Below are positions 53,094-61,325 of a stretch of 64,000 nucleotides of DNA, piece after piece (position 1 is the first letter of the stretch; the number at the start of each line of letters is the position of its first letter). A model generated the notes under the pieces. The model ran no database searches. It saw only the letters and a program-made list of their open reading frames with translations, and had not been told where the DNA came from. Both the position numbers and the translations under genes were made by a program. The stretch is from Ensifer adhaerens. Its GTDB lineage: Bacteria > Pseudomonadota > Alphaproteobacteria > Rhizobiales > Rhizobiaceae. The DNA is taken from NCBI RefSeq assembly GCF_000697965.2, contig NZ_CP015882.1:1215001-1279000 (forward strand), written 5' to 3'.

Positions 53094-53950
53094 AGTACGC
53101 GTTCATTGCTCTGCATCGCTTGCAGTTTTCGGTGCGGACGATCTGCCGCCTTCTGCGGGTTCATCCCAGTGGATTTTACACCTGGCTGAAGAACCCGCTG
53201 AGCAGGCGAGCCAACGAGGACAAACGACAGACCGATCTGCTCCTGAAGGCATGGGAAGAGAGCGGGAAGGTCTACGGTTATCGCAAGCTGCACGACGACC
53301 TTCTCGATCAGGGCGAGATATGCTGCCCGAACCGGGTTGCGCGTCTGACCCGTCTCGCCGGGATCAAGGCGCAGATTGGCTACAAACGCCGTCCCGGCAT
53401 CTATGGCGGCAGGCCTGCCGTCGCTATCGACAACACGCTCGACCGGCAGTTTGACGTAGCGGCTCCGGACAAGGCCTGGGTCACGGACATCACCTATATC
53501 CGGACCTGCGAAGGTTTTGCTTATTTGGCCGTCGTCATCGACCTCTATTCCCGCCGGGTCATCGGCTGGGCGATGCAGAGCCGCCAAACCACGGACGTCG
53601 TATTGCAGGCTCTGCTCATGGCGGTGTGGCGACGCAAACCGAAGGACAAAGTGCTGATCCACTCCGATCAGGGCTCGCAATTCACCAGCATGGACTGGGC
53701 CTCGTTCCTCAGGCACCACAATCTGGTTCACTCGATGAGCCGACGCGGCAACTGCCATGACAATGCGGTGGCCGAGAGCTTCTTCAATCTTCTGAAGCGA
53801 GAGAGGATACGTCGCAGGGTCTACCGTTCACGCGATGAAGCTCGCCAGGACGTGTTCGACTACATCGAAATGTTCTACAACCCGAAACGCAAACACGTCA
53901 GGAACGGGATGCTGTCACCCGTCGAGTTCGAGAAGCAGCAGAAAATCTAA
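53090..53950 (+). CDS. IS3-family transposase OrfB (DDE integrase)
   Basis: 286 residues from GTG 53090, which overlaps the orfA stop; in vivo it is mainly made as a -1 fusion with orfA. HTH_21-type N-terminus, then the rve catalytic domain with WVTDITYI (first Asp), VLIHSDQGSQFTS (second Asp) and DNAVAESFFNLLKRE (Glu). The reading frame is intact, so the element may still be active. Confidence 0.93.
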   Translation: MKYAFIALHRLQFSVRTICRLLRVHPSGFYTWLKNPLSRRANEDKRQTDLLLKAWEESGKVYGYRKLHDDLLDQGEICCPNRVARLTRLAGIKAQIGYKRRPGIYGGRPAVAIDNTLDRQFDVAAPDKAWVTDITYIRTCEGFAYLAVVIDLYSRRVIGWAMQSRQTTDVVLQALLMAVWRRKPKDKVLIHSDQGSQFTSMDWASFLRHHNLVHSMSRRGNCHDNAVAESFFNLLKRERIRRRVYRSRDEARQDVFDYIEMFYNPKRKHVRNGMLSPVEFEKQQKI

Positions 53951-54481
53951 CCCGAGGGTGTCTACGAAACTCGGGGCTATTCAACCATTGGCTGGTCGTC
54001 ATAGATCATGGCCGCGCTTGCGACGCCTTCAAAGACAACCGTTTTGATCGAGGCGACGGGACCCTTTGCCTGAAGGCACGGTTGAAGACGGGCAAAAAGC
54101 ACGGCGGCAAGGGCCGTTCTTCCAAACGCATGAAAGCGAAGTGCGAGGGGAAGCGGAACCCACTTCGGATCGATGGCTCGCAGTTTTCGCCCACCGACGT
54201 GAAAAAGAAGGGCATCGGCCCGCAGATCCGGATTGAACCGTTTGCCGAACCAGCCGAGGTTCTCCAAGACGCCATCGAAGGGATGACCAGTTGGAACTCC
54301 CCGACCTTGCCAGAGGCCGGCAAGCTCGCCCGGTTCCAGCGGCGGAAGCCGCAGAAACTGTTCCAGCGCCCGTTGCTGATCATTTACCGCATTGTCTCTC
54401 CTCACCTCTACGCCTCCCGGCTTCTCGTTTCAATCGGCCCCCGCGACGCGCCTGCCGCAAATCTTCCAATGTCGGAAACCA

Positions 54482-54894
54482 TCAGCCCCGCTTGAGTTCA
54501 GAGGTCGGCGACGTTTTTTCGGGCCAGGTCCTTACCAGTTCATCGAGTGAACCCGCGGCCAGGTAGCCCAGACAATTCCATCGCACCCATGGAGGGAAAT
54601 AGAGATTACGGACCGTTCTGAGATCCGCTAGTTCGCCGTCAGACCCGGTTACGCGCGCTCGTAGGACGATCTCCCATCGAGGAGTATCGGATAGCGCGCC
54701 TGCACTTTTTCCATGCCCTTGGCCTTTCCATCCTGCTCCCCCAGTTTTTCCTCTCGACGTGCCTTCCTTGTCTCCGGTTTGCTTCGCTCGGCTTGCGCTT
54801 CTGCCCAGCGCCGACGAAGTTCTAACCGCGAACGTCGCTCGGCGGTTCGGCCCTGATTTTGGTAGGGCAACGGCCGCGCCGAAATCATACGGCA
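54482..54894. other. Uncertain coding region downstream of the SDR
   Basis: Two minus frames compete: a basic, helical one (54649-54888, RRRWAEAQAERSKPETRKAR) starting six bases after the SDR stop, and a second that looks protein-like at its C-terminus (54482-54650, LADLRTVRNLYFPPWVRWNC). A frameshifted gene is possible. Not resolved. Confidence 0.3.
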
Positions 54895-55788
54895 TCAATC
54901 AACGCCTTTTCCGCCGGTCGCACCGTAAACTTCACCATTGACGAAACTTGCCTCCTGCGAGGCGAGGAAGACGTAAATTGGGGCCAGCTCAACCGGCTGG
55001 CCGGGCCGACCGAAATCGCTGTCCTTCCCGAAGTTCTTCACTTTCTCGTCAGGCTGGCCGCCGCTTGGCTGCAAGACCGTCCAGAACGGACCCGGTGCCA
55101 CGACGTTGGCCCGGACACCCTTCTCGATGAGTTGTTTTGCGAGTGCCTTGGTGTAGGCGACGATCCCAGCTTTGGTCGTGGCGTAGTCGAGGAGAATTGG
55201 CGATGGCTGATATGCCTGGATGGACGCGGTTGTGATGACGGACGCGCCTGGGGGCAAGTGCGGCTCGGCGGCCTGAGCAATCCAGTGCAAGGCGTAGAGG
55301 TTGGTCTTCAGCGTGGCGTCAAAGTCCTCGGACGTTACAAGCGAGACGTTCTTGCGAAACTGTTGTCGGGCCGCGTTGATCACCAGGATATCTATGCCAC
55401 CAAGCTCGGACAGTGCCCGCGACACCAACGCGCGGCACCAGTCTTCATCCTTCACATCACCCGGCAAGGCGAGCGCCTTGCGGCCCTCGGCCTCGATCAA
55501 CTCGATAACCTCTTTCGCGTCCGGTTCTTCCTCCGGCAGGAACGATATGGCGACGTCGGCACCCTCCCGTGCAAACGCAATCGCAGCGGCTCGTCCGATG
55601 CCAGAATCGCCTCCGGTGATAAGGGCTTTGCGCCCTTTCAGCCGACCTGCCCCTTTGTAGGTTTTCTCGCCGTGATCGGGCTTTGGATGCATCCTACCAA
55701 CAATACCGGGCATGGATTGTGGTTGAGGGTCAAACGGCGGCGAGGGGTACTGTGTTCGGGGGTCTTGCATCATCAGACGATCGGTCAT
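54895..55788 (-). CDS. Stress-type short-chain dehydrogenase/reductase
   Basis: 297 residues. An N-terminal extension of about 50 residues (PGIVGRMHPKPDHGEKTYKG) precedes the Rossmann fold with ITGGDSGIGRAAAIAFAREG, INAARQQ in place of NNAG, and the catalytic Tyr-Lys (LDYATTKAGI). This longer form (YghA/YhdF-like) is common among general-stress oxidoreductases. A stress-type promoter lies 31 bases upstream. Confidence 0.88.
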   Translation of the reverse strand: MTDRLMMQDPRTQYPSPPFDPQPQSMPGIVGRMHPKPDHGEKTYKGAGRLKGRKALITGGDSGIGRAAAIAFAREGADVAISFLPEEEPDAKEVIELIEAEGRKALALPGDVKDEDWCRALVSRALSELGGIDILVINAARQQFRKNVSLVTSEDFDATLKTNLYALHWIAQAAEPHLPPGASVITTASIQAYQPSPILLDYATTKAGIVAYTKALAKQLIEKGVRANVVAPGPFWTVLQPSGGQPDEKVKNFGKDSDFGRPGQPVELAPIYVFLASQEASFVNGEVYGATGGKGVD

Positions 55789-55818
55789 TGGTAAATCCTC
55801 ATGTGGCGATTATCGGTA

Positions 55819-55843
55819 AACTCGTCGATTGGTTTCGGGTTCC
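55819..55843 (-). promoter_or_regulatory. EcfG/RpoE2-type promoter, SDR
   Basis: On the minus strand GGAAC-N16-AGTT, ending 31 bases before the SDR start. Back to back with the promoter of the divergent Nudix gene. Confidence 0.58.
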
Positions 55844-55859
55844 CGTCCAGCAATTCGGA

Positions 55860-55885
55860 GGAACCAAACGACAGGCTCCACTGTT
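55860..55885 (+). promoter_or_regulatory. EcfG/RpoE2-type promoter, Nudix gene
   Basis: GGAAC-N17-TGTT ending 50 bases before ATG 55936. Confidence 0.55.
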
Positions 55886-55935
55886 CATTTGACGTCCTCT
55901 TCAACCTCTTTTCGCGCCGAGGGAGAAAACGTTCC

Positions 55936-56406
55936 ATGCAATTGCTGCACAGGGTCCTTGCCGACGTGCAGTTGATGCTTCGTCGTCCGCCGAGGTTGCA
56001 GTATGCGGCCTTGTGCTACCGTGTCCGCACAGGGCATCCGCTCGAAATACTTCTCATCACCAGCCGGGATACCGGTCGCTGGGTCATCCCAAAGGGGTGG
56101 CCCATGAAAGGAAAACGTGCTCATGAGGTCGCGGCAAGGGAGGCGTTCGAAGAGGCCGGTGTAAAAGGGAGCTGTGAGAGGGCTCCAATTGGCCACTACC
56201 TCTACAGGAAGAAGTTAGACAGTGGGCTGAAAGTTTCTTGCACGGTCCGCGTTTTTGCGATGAAAGTTGCTGGCCTGCGCGGGAACTTTCCGGAGAAGGG
56301 CGAGCGCAAACTTGTCTGGTTCGAATATCGAGAGGCCGCCCGTCGCGTCGCTGAGAGATCCCTACGCGACCAGATTTTACGCTTCGGCAGTGCGACTTTG
56401 CCTTGA
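55936..56406 (+). CDS. Nudix hydrolase, DIPP-like
   Basis: 156 residues from ATG 55936. Nudix box region WVIPKGWPMKGKRAHEVAAR followed by EAFEEAGV; the KGWP form is that of diphosphoinositol-polyphosphate/Ap_nA-type hydrolases. Cleaves a nucleoside or inositol diphosphate linkage; true substrate unknown. Expressed divergently from the stress SDR. Confidence 0.85.
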   Translation: MQLLHRVLADVQLMLRRPPRLQYAALCYRVRTGHPLEILLITSRDTGRWVIPKGWPMKGKRAHEVAAREAFEEAGVKGSCERAPIGHYLYRKKLDSGLKVSCTVRVFAMKVAGLRGNFPEKGERKLVWFEYREAARRVAERSLRDQILRFGSATLP

Positions 56407-56613
56407 AGACGCAAACTGCGACGATTCCATTCTCGTACATTTTTGAAGGTTGTATCGTCGTCTGTCGATATCTTGGCGAGCGCTGGCGGACCGACCGTCG
56501 CGGGAGGGGTGGGTAGCGAGCTCGACTGCCATTGCGTGGGCCAAAGGAGAGGGCGGAAAAATCCGGATGTTCTCCATCTCCATAGCGGTCGGCTTGACGC
56601 GGCCTGCGACCGC

Positions 56614-56786
56614 TTATCGCTCGGACCTCAAGTCGACGCCCGAGGCCGCGCGATGGCGCTCGATCTCCCTCTTCGCCAGACCGCCCGGCTTGTCTTTCCA
56701 ACACCGTGATCAGCGCTCGCAGCGCGTGTTTGTCCAGCTTCTCGATACCGACATACTCGTTTCGCCTTGGAGGTCTGAATGCTCAT
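56614..56786 (-). pseudogene. Small hypothetical gene with two single-base indels
   Basis: Reading through two single-base insertions (an A in CGAAACG near 56751, a G in CCGGGCGG near 56682) gives a coherent 56-residue helical protein. It starts MSIQTSKA at ATG 56786, continues YVGIEKLDKHALRALITVLE, and ends KREIERHRAASGVDLRSER at a stop at 56614. Without correction no frame is long. Unknown family. Confidence 0.4.
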
Positions 56787-57000
56787 GAAGTTAGGCCTGC
56801 ATAGCTATGCTGTCGCGATCTTGAGAGTTCTCCAGGACGAACACCATCAACGTGTCGCTTAAAGCAAAAAGCGTCCGGTAAGCCCAGGCAATAACGAGGA
56901 CAACAGCGGCGATCACACCGGGTGAAAGGTAAACTGCTGGCCTCATCACTTCTCAGGCAGAACGTGAATCCTGTCGATCGCCGAGAACCGACTGTTCCCC

Positions 57001-57228
57001 TTACCCTTGCGAAGCCAAGCTCGTTCTGATTCCGGCCTCAGTAAACCGCGTCAGCTGCATTTGAGTTGCGTCTTCAGTATAAAGGACATGAACCGCCAAA
57101 CCGCTTTCGGTGCGCCTTTGAGCCTCCTCATAGGCCTCTTCGAAGCCAACCGGAACCGCGTCTGTTGGCGCGGAGGGATCGTCCTGGGTCAACACATAGA
57201 ACGTGGAGTTTCGAATATCTGGGGTCAT
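57001..57228 (-). CDS. Small stress-type hypothetical protein
   Basis: 75 residues; AAGGAGAGCGCC before ATG 57228 is an excellent ribosome-binding site. Compact alpha-beta sequence (STFYVLTQDDPSAPTDAVPV, FEEAYEEAQRRTESG). Not recognised. A stress-type promoter ends 27 bases upstream. Confidence 0.65.
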   Translation of the reverse strand: MTPDIRNSTFYVLTQDDPSAPTDAVPVGFEEAYEEAQRRTESGLAVHVLYTEDATQMQLTRFTEAGIRTSLASQG

Positions 57229-57254
57229 CGGCGCTCTCCTTCTCGCACACCACC

Positions 57255-57279
57255 AACTGCCGGAGGACGCGATAGTTCC
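57255..57279 (-). promoter_or_regulatory. EcfG/RpoE2-type promoter
   Basis: On the minus strand GGAAC-N16-AGTT, 27 bases before ATG 57228. It is divergent from the promoter at 57364. Confidence 0.58.
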
Positions 57280-57363
57280 TAGGCGATTTACGTGCGTGCG
57301 CTTCTGCTTGGTGCCGTTGAACTTTATCCGCGACCGGCGCGCTTTGGTTCATCCCAATCAATT

Positions 57364-57389
57364 GGAACGGCTGTCCGGGACGCGGTGTT
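57364..57389 (+). promoter_or_regulatory. EcfG/RpoE2-type promoter
   Basis: GGAAC-N17-TGTT, 71 bases before ATG 57461. Confidence 0.52.
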
Positions 57390-57460
57390 AAACCGGCCTT
57401 TATTCCGCCCGCTTCTTGATCCTCTTTTAAGGAATACTTTCCTTCTACGGAGACTGGCCC

Positions 57461-58768
57461 ATGGCGACCGGCGCATCCCAGCGATTGTACGACGGGGTCG
57501 CTGCCGTCGAAACGATGACGCGGTTTGCCATTGCCGTCCTAGCCCTTGCCTCCGGCGTGTACACTTATCTCGGCGTGCGCAGCATCCTGGACGGTTCGCC
57601 AACGGCGATCTTCTTCGCAGCGATTATCTACTCGGCCTCCGTCTCGGTCGGCATCTACGCTTTCTGGTCCTATATGGCGCGCTTCTTTCCGCATATCACG
57701 ACCCATACGGGCCGCGCCGCCATGCTCGGTGTGATGGCCATCGGCGCGGTCATGATCATGGCCATGTCAAGCTGGCTAAATGCTGCTGCACTAGCAGGTT
57801 CTGCGGCACTTGAGCAGCACCTGGCCGAGACGGTCGAAGACTATACCGCCGACCTCGACCAGGCGCACCAGAACGCACTTGCTGCCCAGAGTCTTCTGCC
57901 CGATATCCAGCGCGCCTCCGAGCGCTTTGCTCAGCTGGCGCTGTCGGAACGGCAATCGGGCGCTCTGACCGGTACGACCGGTTCAGGAAGCGTCGTTCAG
58001 TTGCTGTCGCAGATGTCAGCGCAGATGAAAGATCTAGAGAACGGCATCAACGCCTCGCGCGAACAGGTAACGACGTTGTTCGAACAAGGACAAAAGCGGC
58101 TTGAGACCATGCGTACGCTGGTATCGGCGCCCGGCGCCATTGAACCGCGTGCCGATCAGTTCTCCTCCGAAGTCGTCGCGCTCACCGGGGTCATAGCCTC
58201 GCTCGGACAGACTTCAATTGCCCCTTCGATCCGTCGCGCGGCCGATGATCTTTCACTCGGCTTTATTGCACCTGTCGCCGACGGTGGCGATGCCGACCTA
58301 GTTGACCGCCAGGACAGGGTAATGGCGACAGTGCGCGCTTCAGTAGCGGCCCAGTCGAAGGTTCTGTCCGACGCCGCTGACGAGATCCTTGCGCGCGCAC
58401 CGGTAAAGGAGCGAAGGTTCGTTCCACTATCGTCCGCCGAAGCAGTTTTGCGCTACGCTTCGGACTTTATTCCAGCATGGGCTGGCGCCATCTCCATCGA
58501 TCTCCTGCCCGGTGTACTCGTGTTCATTCTTGCAGTCGTGCACGGCGCGATCCGAAAACAGGAAGAGAGGATGCCATTTGCCGAACGCATCACGGCAGCC
58601 GAACTCGTGCAGGCAATAGAATTGAAGCGTGCGCTGGCGGAAAGCGGCTCGGATCTGATGGAGGTTGCCGCCGAGCTTGAAGCGCAGAAAACTACGGAAG
58701 AGGCAAACAACATCACAAACCTCGACCCGAGAATACGTCCCAAGGATCGCCCACATGAGGATCGATGA
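57461..58768 (+). CDS. Membrane protein with periplasmic or cytoplasmic coiled coil
   Basis: 435 residues. Three membrane segments lie in the first 115 residues (FAIAVLALASGVYTYLGVRS, IFFAAIIYSASVSVGIYAF, AAMLGVMAIGAVMIMAMSSW). A soluble helical region follows (about 120-330: AALEQHLAETVEDYTADLDQ, MSAQMKDLENGINASREQVT), then one more hydrophobic span (AISIDLLPGVLVFILAVVHG) and a helical tail. The layout recalls sensory or scaffold proteins without the signalling domain. The downstream ClpP-fold gene overlaps by 14 bases, so they probably act together. Confidence 0.8.
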   Translation: MATGASQRLYDGVAAVETMTRFAIAVLALASGVYTYLGVRSILDGSPTAIFFAAIIYSASVSVGIYAFWSYMARFFPHITTHTGRAAMLGVMAIGAVMIMAMSSWLNAAALAGSAALEQHLAETVEDYTADLDQAHQNALAAQSLLPDIQRASERFAQLALSERQSGALTGTTGSGSVVQLLSQMSAQMKDLENGINASREQVTTLFEQGQKRLETMRTLVSAPGAIEPRADQFSSEVVALTGVIASLGQTSIAPSIRRAADDLSLGFIAPVADGGDADLVDRQDRVMATVRASVAAQSKVLSDAADEILARAPVKERRFVPLSSAEAVLRYASDFIPAWAGAISIDLLPGVLVFILAVVHGAIRKQEERMPFAERITAAELVQAIELKRALAESGSDLMEVAAELEAQKTTEEANNITNLDPRIRPKDRPHEDR

Positions 58769-59534
58769 ACCGATCAAGGCCTTGAAGCGCCTCGACGATG
58801 GCACCGCGATGCGAGGCGTGTTCTATCTATTGCTGTCGGTGACGGCGATTTTTCTCATTATCGACGTTCGCAACATGGAAACCAGCCCCAAGCTGTCAAC
58901 CCCCGACCCAGCCTACCAAATCCCTTTCCTGCCGCCTGCAGGAACCAAGGGGGATCCGAGCGATGCTGCGCAAAGCCCATCGAGCCCGGCCGAAGTGCTG
59001 AACAAGCCGATGACATTGGAACTTGGCCCCGGCGGCGTCCTGCTTGTCGAAGGTACCTTCGATCCAGGCGCGTCTTTGCGCTTTGCCAGAGAGATCGAAG
59101 TTCGCGGCGAGTATGTAAGAACCGTCGCGCTCAACTCCCCAGGCGGCTCAGTGGACGACGCGCTGGCAATTTCCAAGCTGATACGCGAAAAATCGTTGAC
59201 GACGAAAGTTGTGTCGAGAGCACTCTGCGCATCCTCGTGTCCAATCGTGCTTGCAGGTGGCGTTGAACGCCTCGCGGAAAAAGACGCGGTGGTTGGAGTG
59301 CACCAGCTATTTAACGTCAGCAACGTCATACCTGCCGCAGACGAGGTCATGTCGACCACACAATCCGCCACCGCACGTGTCGCCCGCCATCTCGAGGCGA
59401 TGGGCATTGCTGCTGAACTCTGGTTCAACGCTTTGGAAACGCCTGCGGATCGCCTTTATTATTTGACGGCGAAGGAAATGGCTGATTTTCGACTGACGAC
59501 TACGCCCGCTTCGAGTTCCAGGAAGAGAAGTTAG
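58755..59534 (+). CDS. Membrane-anchored ClpP/crotonase-fold protein (COG3904-like)
   Basis: 259 residues from ATG 58755. A membrane anchor (VFYLLLSVTAIFLIIDV) and Pro-rich linker lead to a ClpP-like domain: VALNSPGGSVDDALAISKLI (oxyanion Gly-Gly), VVSRALCASSCPIVLAGGVE and VVGVHQL. The position of ClpP's nucleophile is occupied by the CASSCP stretch, so a Ser nucleophile is possible. COG3904 proteins are predicted periplasmic and of unknown function. Translationally coupled to the coiled-coil membrane gene. Confidence 0.75.
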   Translation: MRIDEPIKALKRLDDGTAMRGVFYLLLSVTAIFLIIDVRNMETSPKLSTPDPAYQIPFLPPAGTKGDPSDAAQSPSSPAEVLNKPMTLELGPGGVLLVEGTFDPGASLRFAREIEVRGEYVRTVALNSPGGSVDDALAISKLIREKSLTTKVVSRALCASSCPIVLAGGVERLAEKDAVVGVHQLFNVSNVIPAADEVMSTTQSATARVARHLEAMGIAAELWFNALETPADRLYYLTAKEMADFRLTTTPASSSRKRS

Positions 59535-59983
59535 GTCTCTACCGAGGATCAGCTCTACGCTAGGGCATGGACAATGGCGGGCCTCTTTGGTTGGGAATGA
59601 TGGAGCGCAGGAGGGCGCAGCGATATCCAATCATTCAGGTTACGAAAGAACGGCGGCCAATCGAGGGATTAAACGCGATCGGACACAGGAGGACTTAATA
59701 CCGATCTTAAAGGCGGGCGTAGAGATCAGCGCGGGGTCGCGCCTCTTGACGCCCATTCCCTGGAAGCCGCCTCATAACGTTTCTGGGATCGTGTGCCGCA
59801 GCTTTGGCTGTCGAAGCAACCGCTGGCGCGATTGATGGATTTGCGTTCGCCTGGCGAAATCTCGCGCCTTCCATTGAAACGCTGCGTCGCAGCATTATAT
59901 TGTGCACTGCAGCAATGATTACCGAGTGCTGCATGAGGCCGCTATGATAGCCATCCTGGCCGTTACGGCCTGGAGGTTTCGTT
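59535..59983. other. Intergenic, no gene supported
   Basis: No open frame with coding character; no promoter consensus found for the following esterase beyond an AGG near its start. Confidence 0.45.
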
Positions 59984-61078
59984 ATGCGCTCCTTGTCTAA
60001 CACCCTCGCTTTGCTCAAGCAGTTCCGCACCCATCCGGTCGACCCTTCTCGGGAGAGCCACTTGTCGGAATTCGAGGCCTTTGGACCGAACCCTGGCCAG
60101 CTTGAGGCAAAAGTTCATGTCCCATCGACAGTTATTCCACGACCGGCGCTCGTCGTCGTCTTGCACGGCTGTACCCAGACGGCGTCGTCATACGACACAG
60201 GCTCGGGATGGAGCAGATTGGCCGACGACTATGGCTTTGTCGTCCTCTTCCCGCAGCAGACCCGCAGCAATAACGCCAATCTTTGCTTCAACTGGTTCCA
60301 GCCGAACGATATGGCGCGCGGCGATGGTGAAGCGCTTTCAATCCGCCAGATGGTCGAGACCGCCGAAGCACGTTATGACATCGATACCTCGCGAGTTTAC
60401 ATAACCGGGCTTTCGGCAGGTGGAGCGATGGCCAATGTGATGCTGGCGACCTATCCCGAAGTCTTTGCCGGCGGCGCAATCATAGCCGGTCTCCCCTATG
60501 GCACGGCACACACGATACCCCAAGCGTTCGACCGCATGCGCGCGCAAGGCATTCCCGACACTAACACGCTTCAAAAGCTGCTTCGGTCCGCTTCCAAAAC
60601 AACGGGCCCATGGCCGGCGATATCGGTCTGGCAGGGAACGCAGGACATGACCGTCAACTCGGCTAACGCAGATGCGATTGTCGACCAGTGGCTGGGCGTT
60701 GTTGAAACCCGAGGATCGCCCCGGGTAGACCAACCGACGTCGCGGCTTGAACGCAGGGTCTGGGTCAATGCCAACGGGGAGGAACGCCTTCAGCTTTACC
60801 GCGTCAAGGGTATGGGCCACGGCACACCGATCAATGCGAAAAGTGGGTACGGTCGGGCAGGGCCCTACATGCTTGACGTCGGCATTTCGTCGACCGAGGA
60901 AATTGCCAAATCGTTCGGGGTTGCGGCGCCATCCTTGAGACAGGTGAACCGGGGCGTCGCCACTGACGTCGCTATCCCCAAGGCTCGGAGCAACGATAAT
61001 CCGAGTCCCAAGGGACCGGCGGACGGCATTCGGCGGACGATCGAAGACGCGCTACGTGCAGCGGGTCTGATGAGATAA
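59984..61078 (+). CDS. PHB-depolymerase-family esterase
   Basis: 364 residues of alpha/beta hydrolase. Oxyanion region VVLHGCTQTASSYDTGSGWS, nucleophile Ser144 in TGLSAGGAMA, Asp221 (GTQDMTV) and His279 (GMGHG) form the triad. It matches the esterase/depolymerase group that includes LpqC and extracellular short-chain PHB depolymerases. There is no clear signal peptide, so it may be intracellular or use another export path. Cleaves a polyester or ester; substrate uncertain. Confidence 0.85.
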   Translation: MRSLSNTLALLKQFRTHPVDPSRESHLSEFEAFGPNPGQLEAKVHVPSTVIPRPALVVVLHGCTQTASSYDTGSGWSRLADDYGFVVLFPQQTRSNNANLCFNWFQPNDMARGDGEALSIRQMVETAEARYDIDTSRVYITGLSAGGAMANVMLATYPEVFAGGAIIAGLPYGTAHTIPQAFDRMRAQGIPDTNTLQKLLRSASKTTGPWPAISVWQGTQDMTVNSANADAIVDQWLGVVETRGSPRVDQPTSRLERRVWVNANGEERLQLYRVKGMGHGTPINAKSGYGRAGPYMLDVGISSTEEIAKSFGVAAPSLRQVNRGVATDVAIPKARSNDNPSPKGPADGIRRTIEDALRAAGLMR

Positions 61079-61325
61079 CACCGCGCACACTTCCTTCGTG
61101 GCCACCCGCCCTTTTGATCTGTCGACTCGCCGCGTGGAGATGCCTCAAACGGCGAGTGACGCCGGCGCAGCGAACATCCAATTTACAAGGTCGCCCACCC
61201 TGATGGGCCGTACTCTCAGCCCTCACGCTATGCGGTGGGTCCAGACGATTTCTTGAAAAGCGGCCACATCGAGCGGCGACGGCGCGCACATCTAGACGCG
61301 CACATCTAGATATGTCGCGCTGCCG

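Larger units (their letters stand above)
52765..53983. mobile_element. IS3-family insertion sequence (complete)
   Basis: About 1.22 kb bounded by imperfect inverted repeats: left TGAATAGCACCGAG, right (reverse complement) TGAATAGCCCCGAG, extending some 27 bases with four mismatches. A 3-bp target duplication ACC flanks it (52762-52764 and 53984-53986). It holds orfA and orfB with an A7 slippery stretch for a -1 frameshift. IR ends TG...CA and 3-bp duplication fit the IS3 family. Confidence 0.92.
52626..54405 (-). pseudogene. GXWXG/DUF4334-domain gene interrupted by an IS
   Basis: The N-terminal part lies at 53984-54405, from GTG 54405: ELAGLWQGRGVPTGHPFDGV (the GXWXG motif), RAIDPKWVPLPLALR and ASAAMIYDDQPMV. 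The C-terminal part lies at 52626-52764: DHFRRINDDSLMGLMTMRDD, RFYVFELERVIDP. Removing the IS and one copy of the 3-bp duplication rejoins PMV-DHFRR in frame with no other damage. The protein family is of unknown function. The insertion therefore looks recent. Confidence 0.85.
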
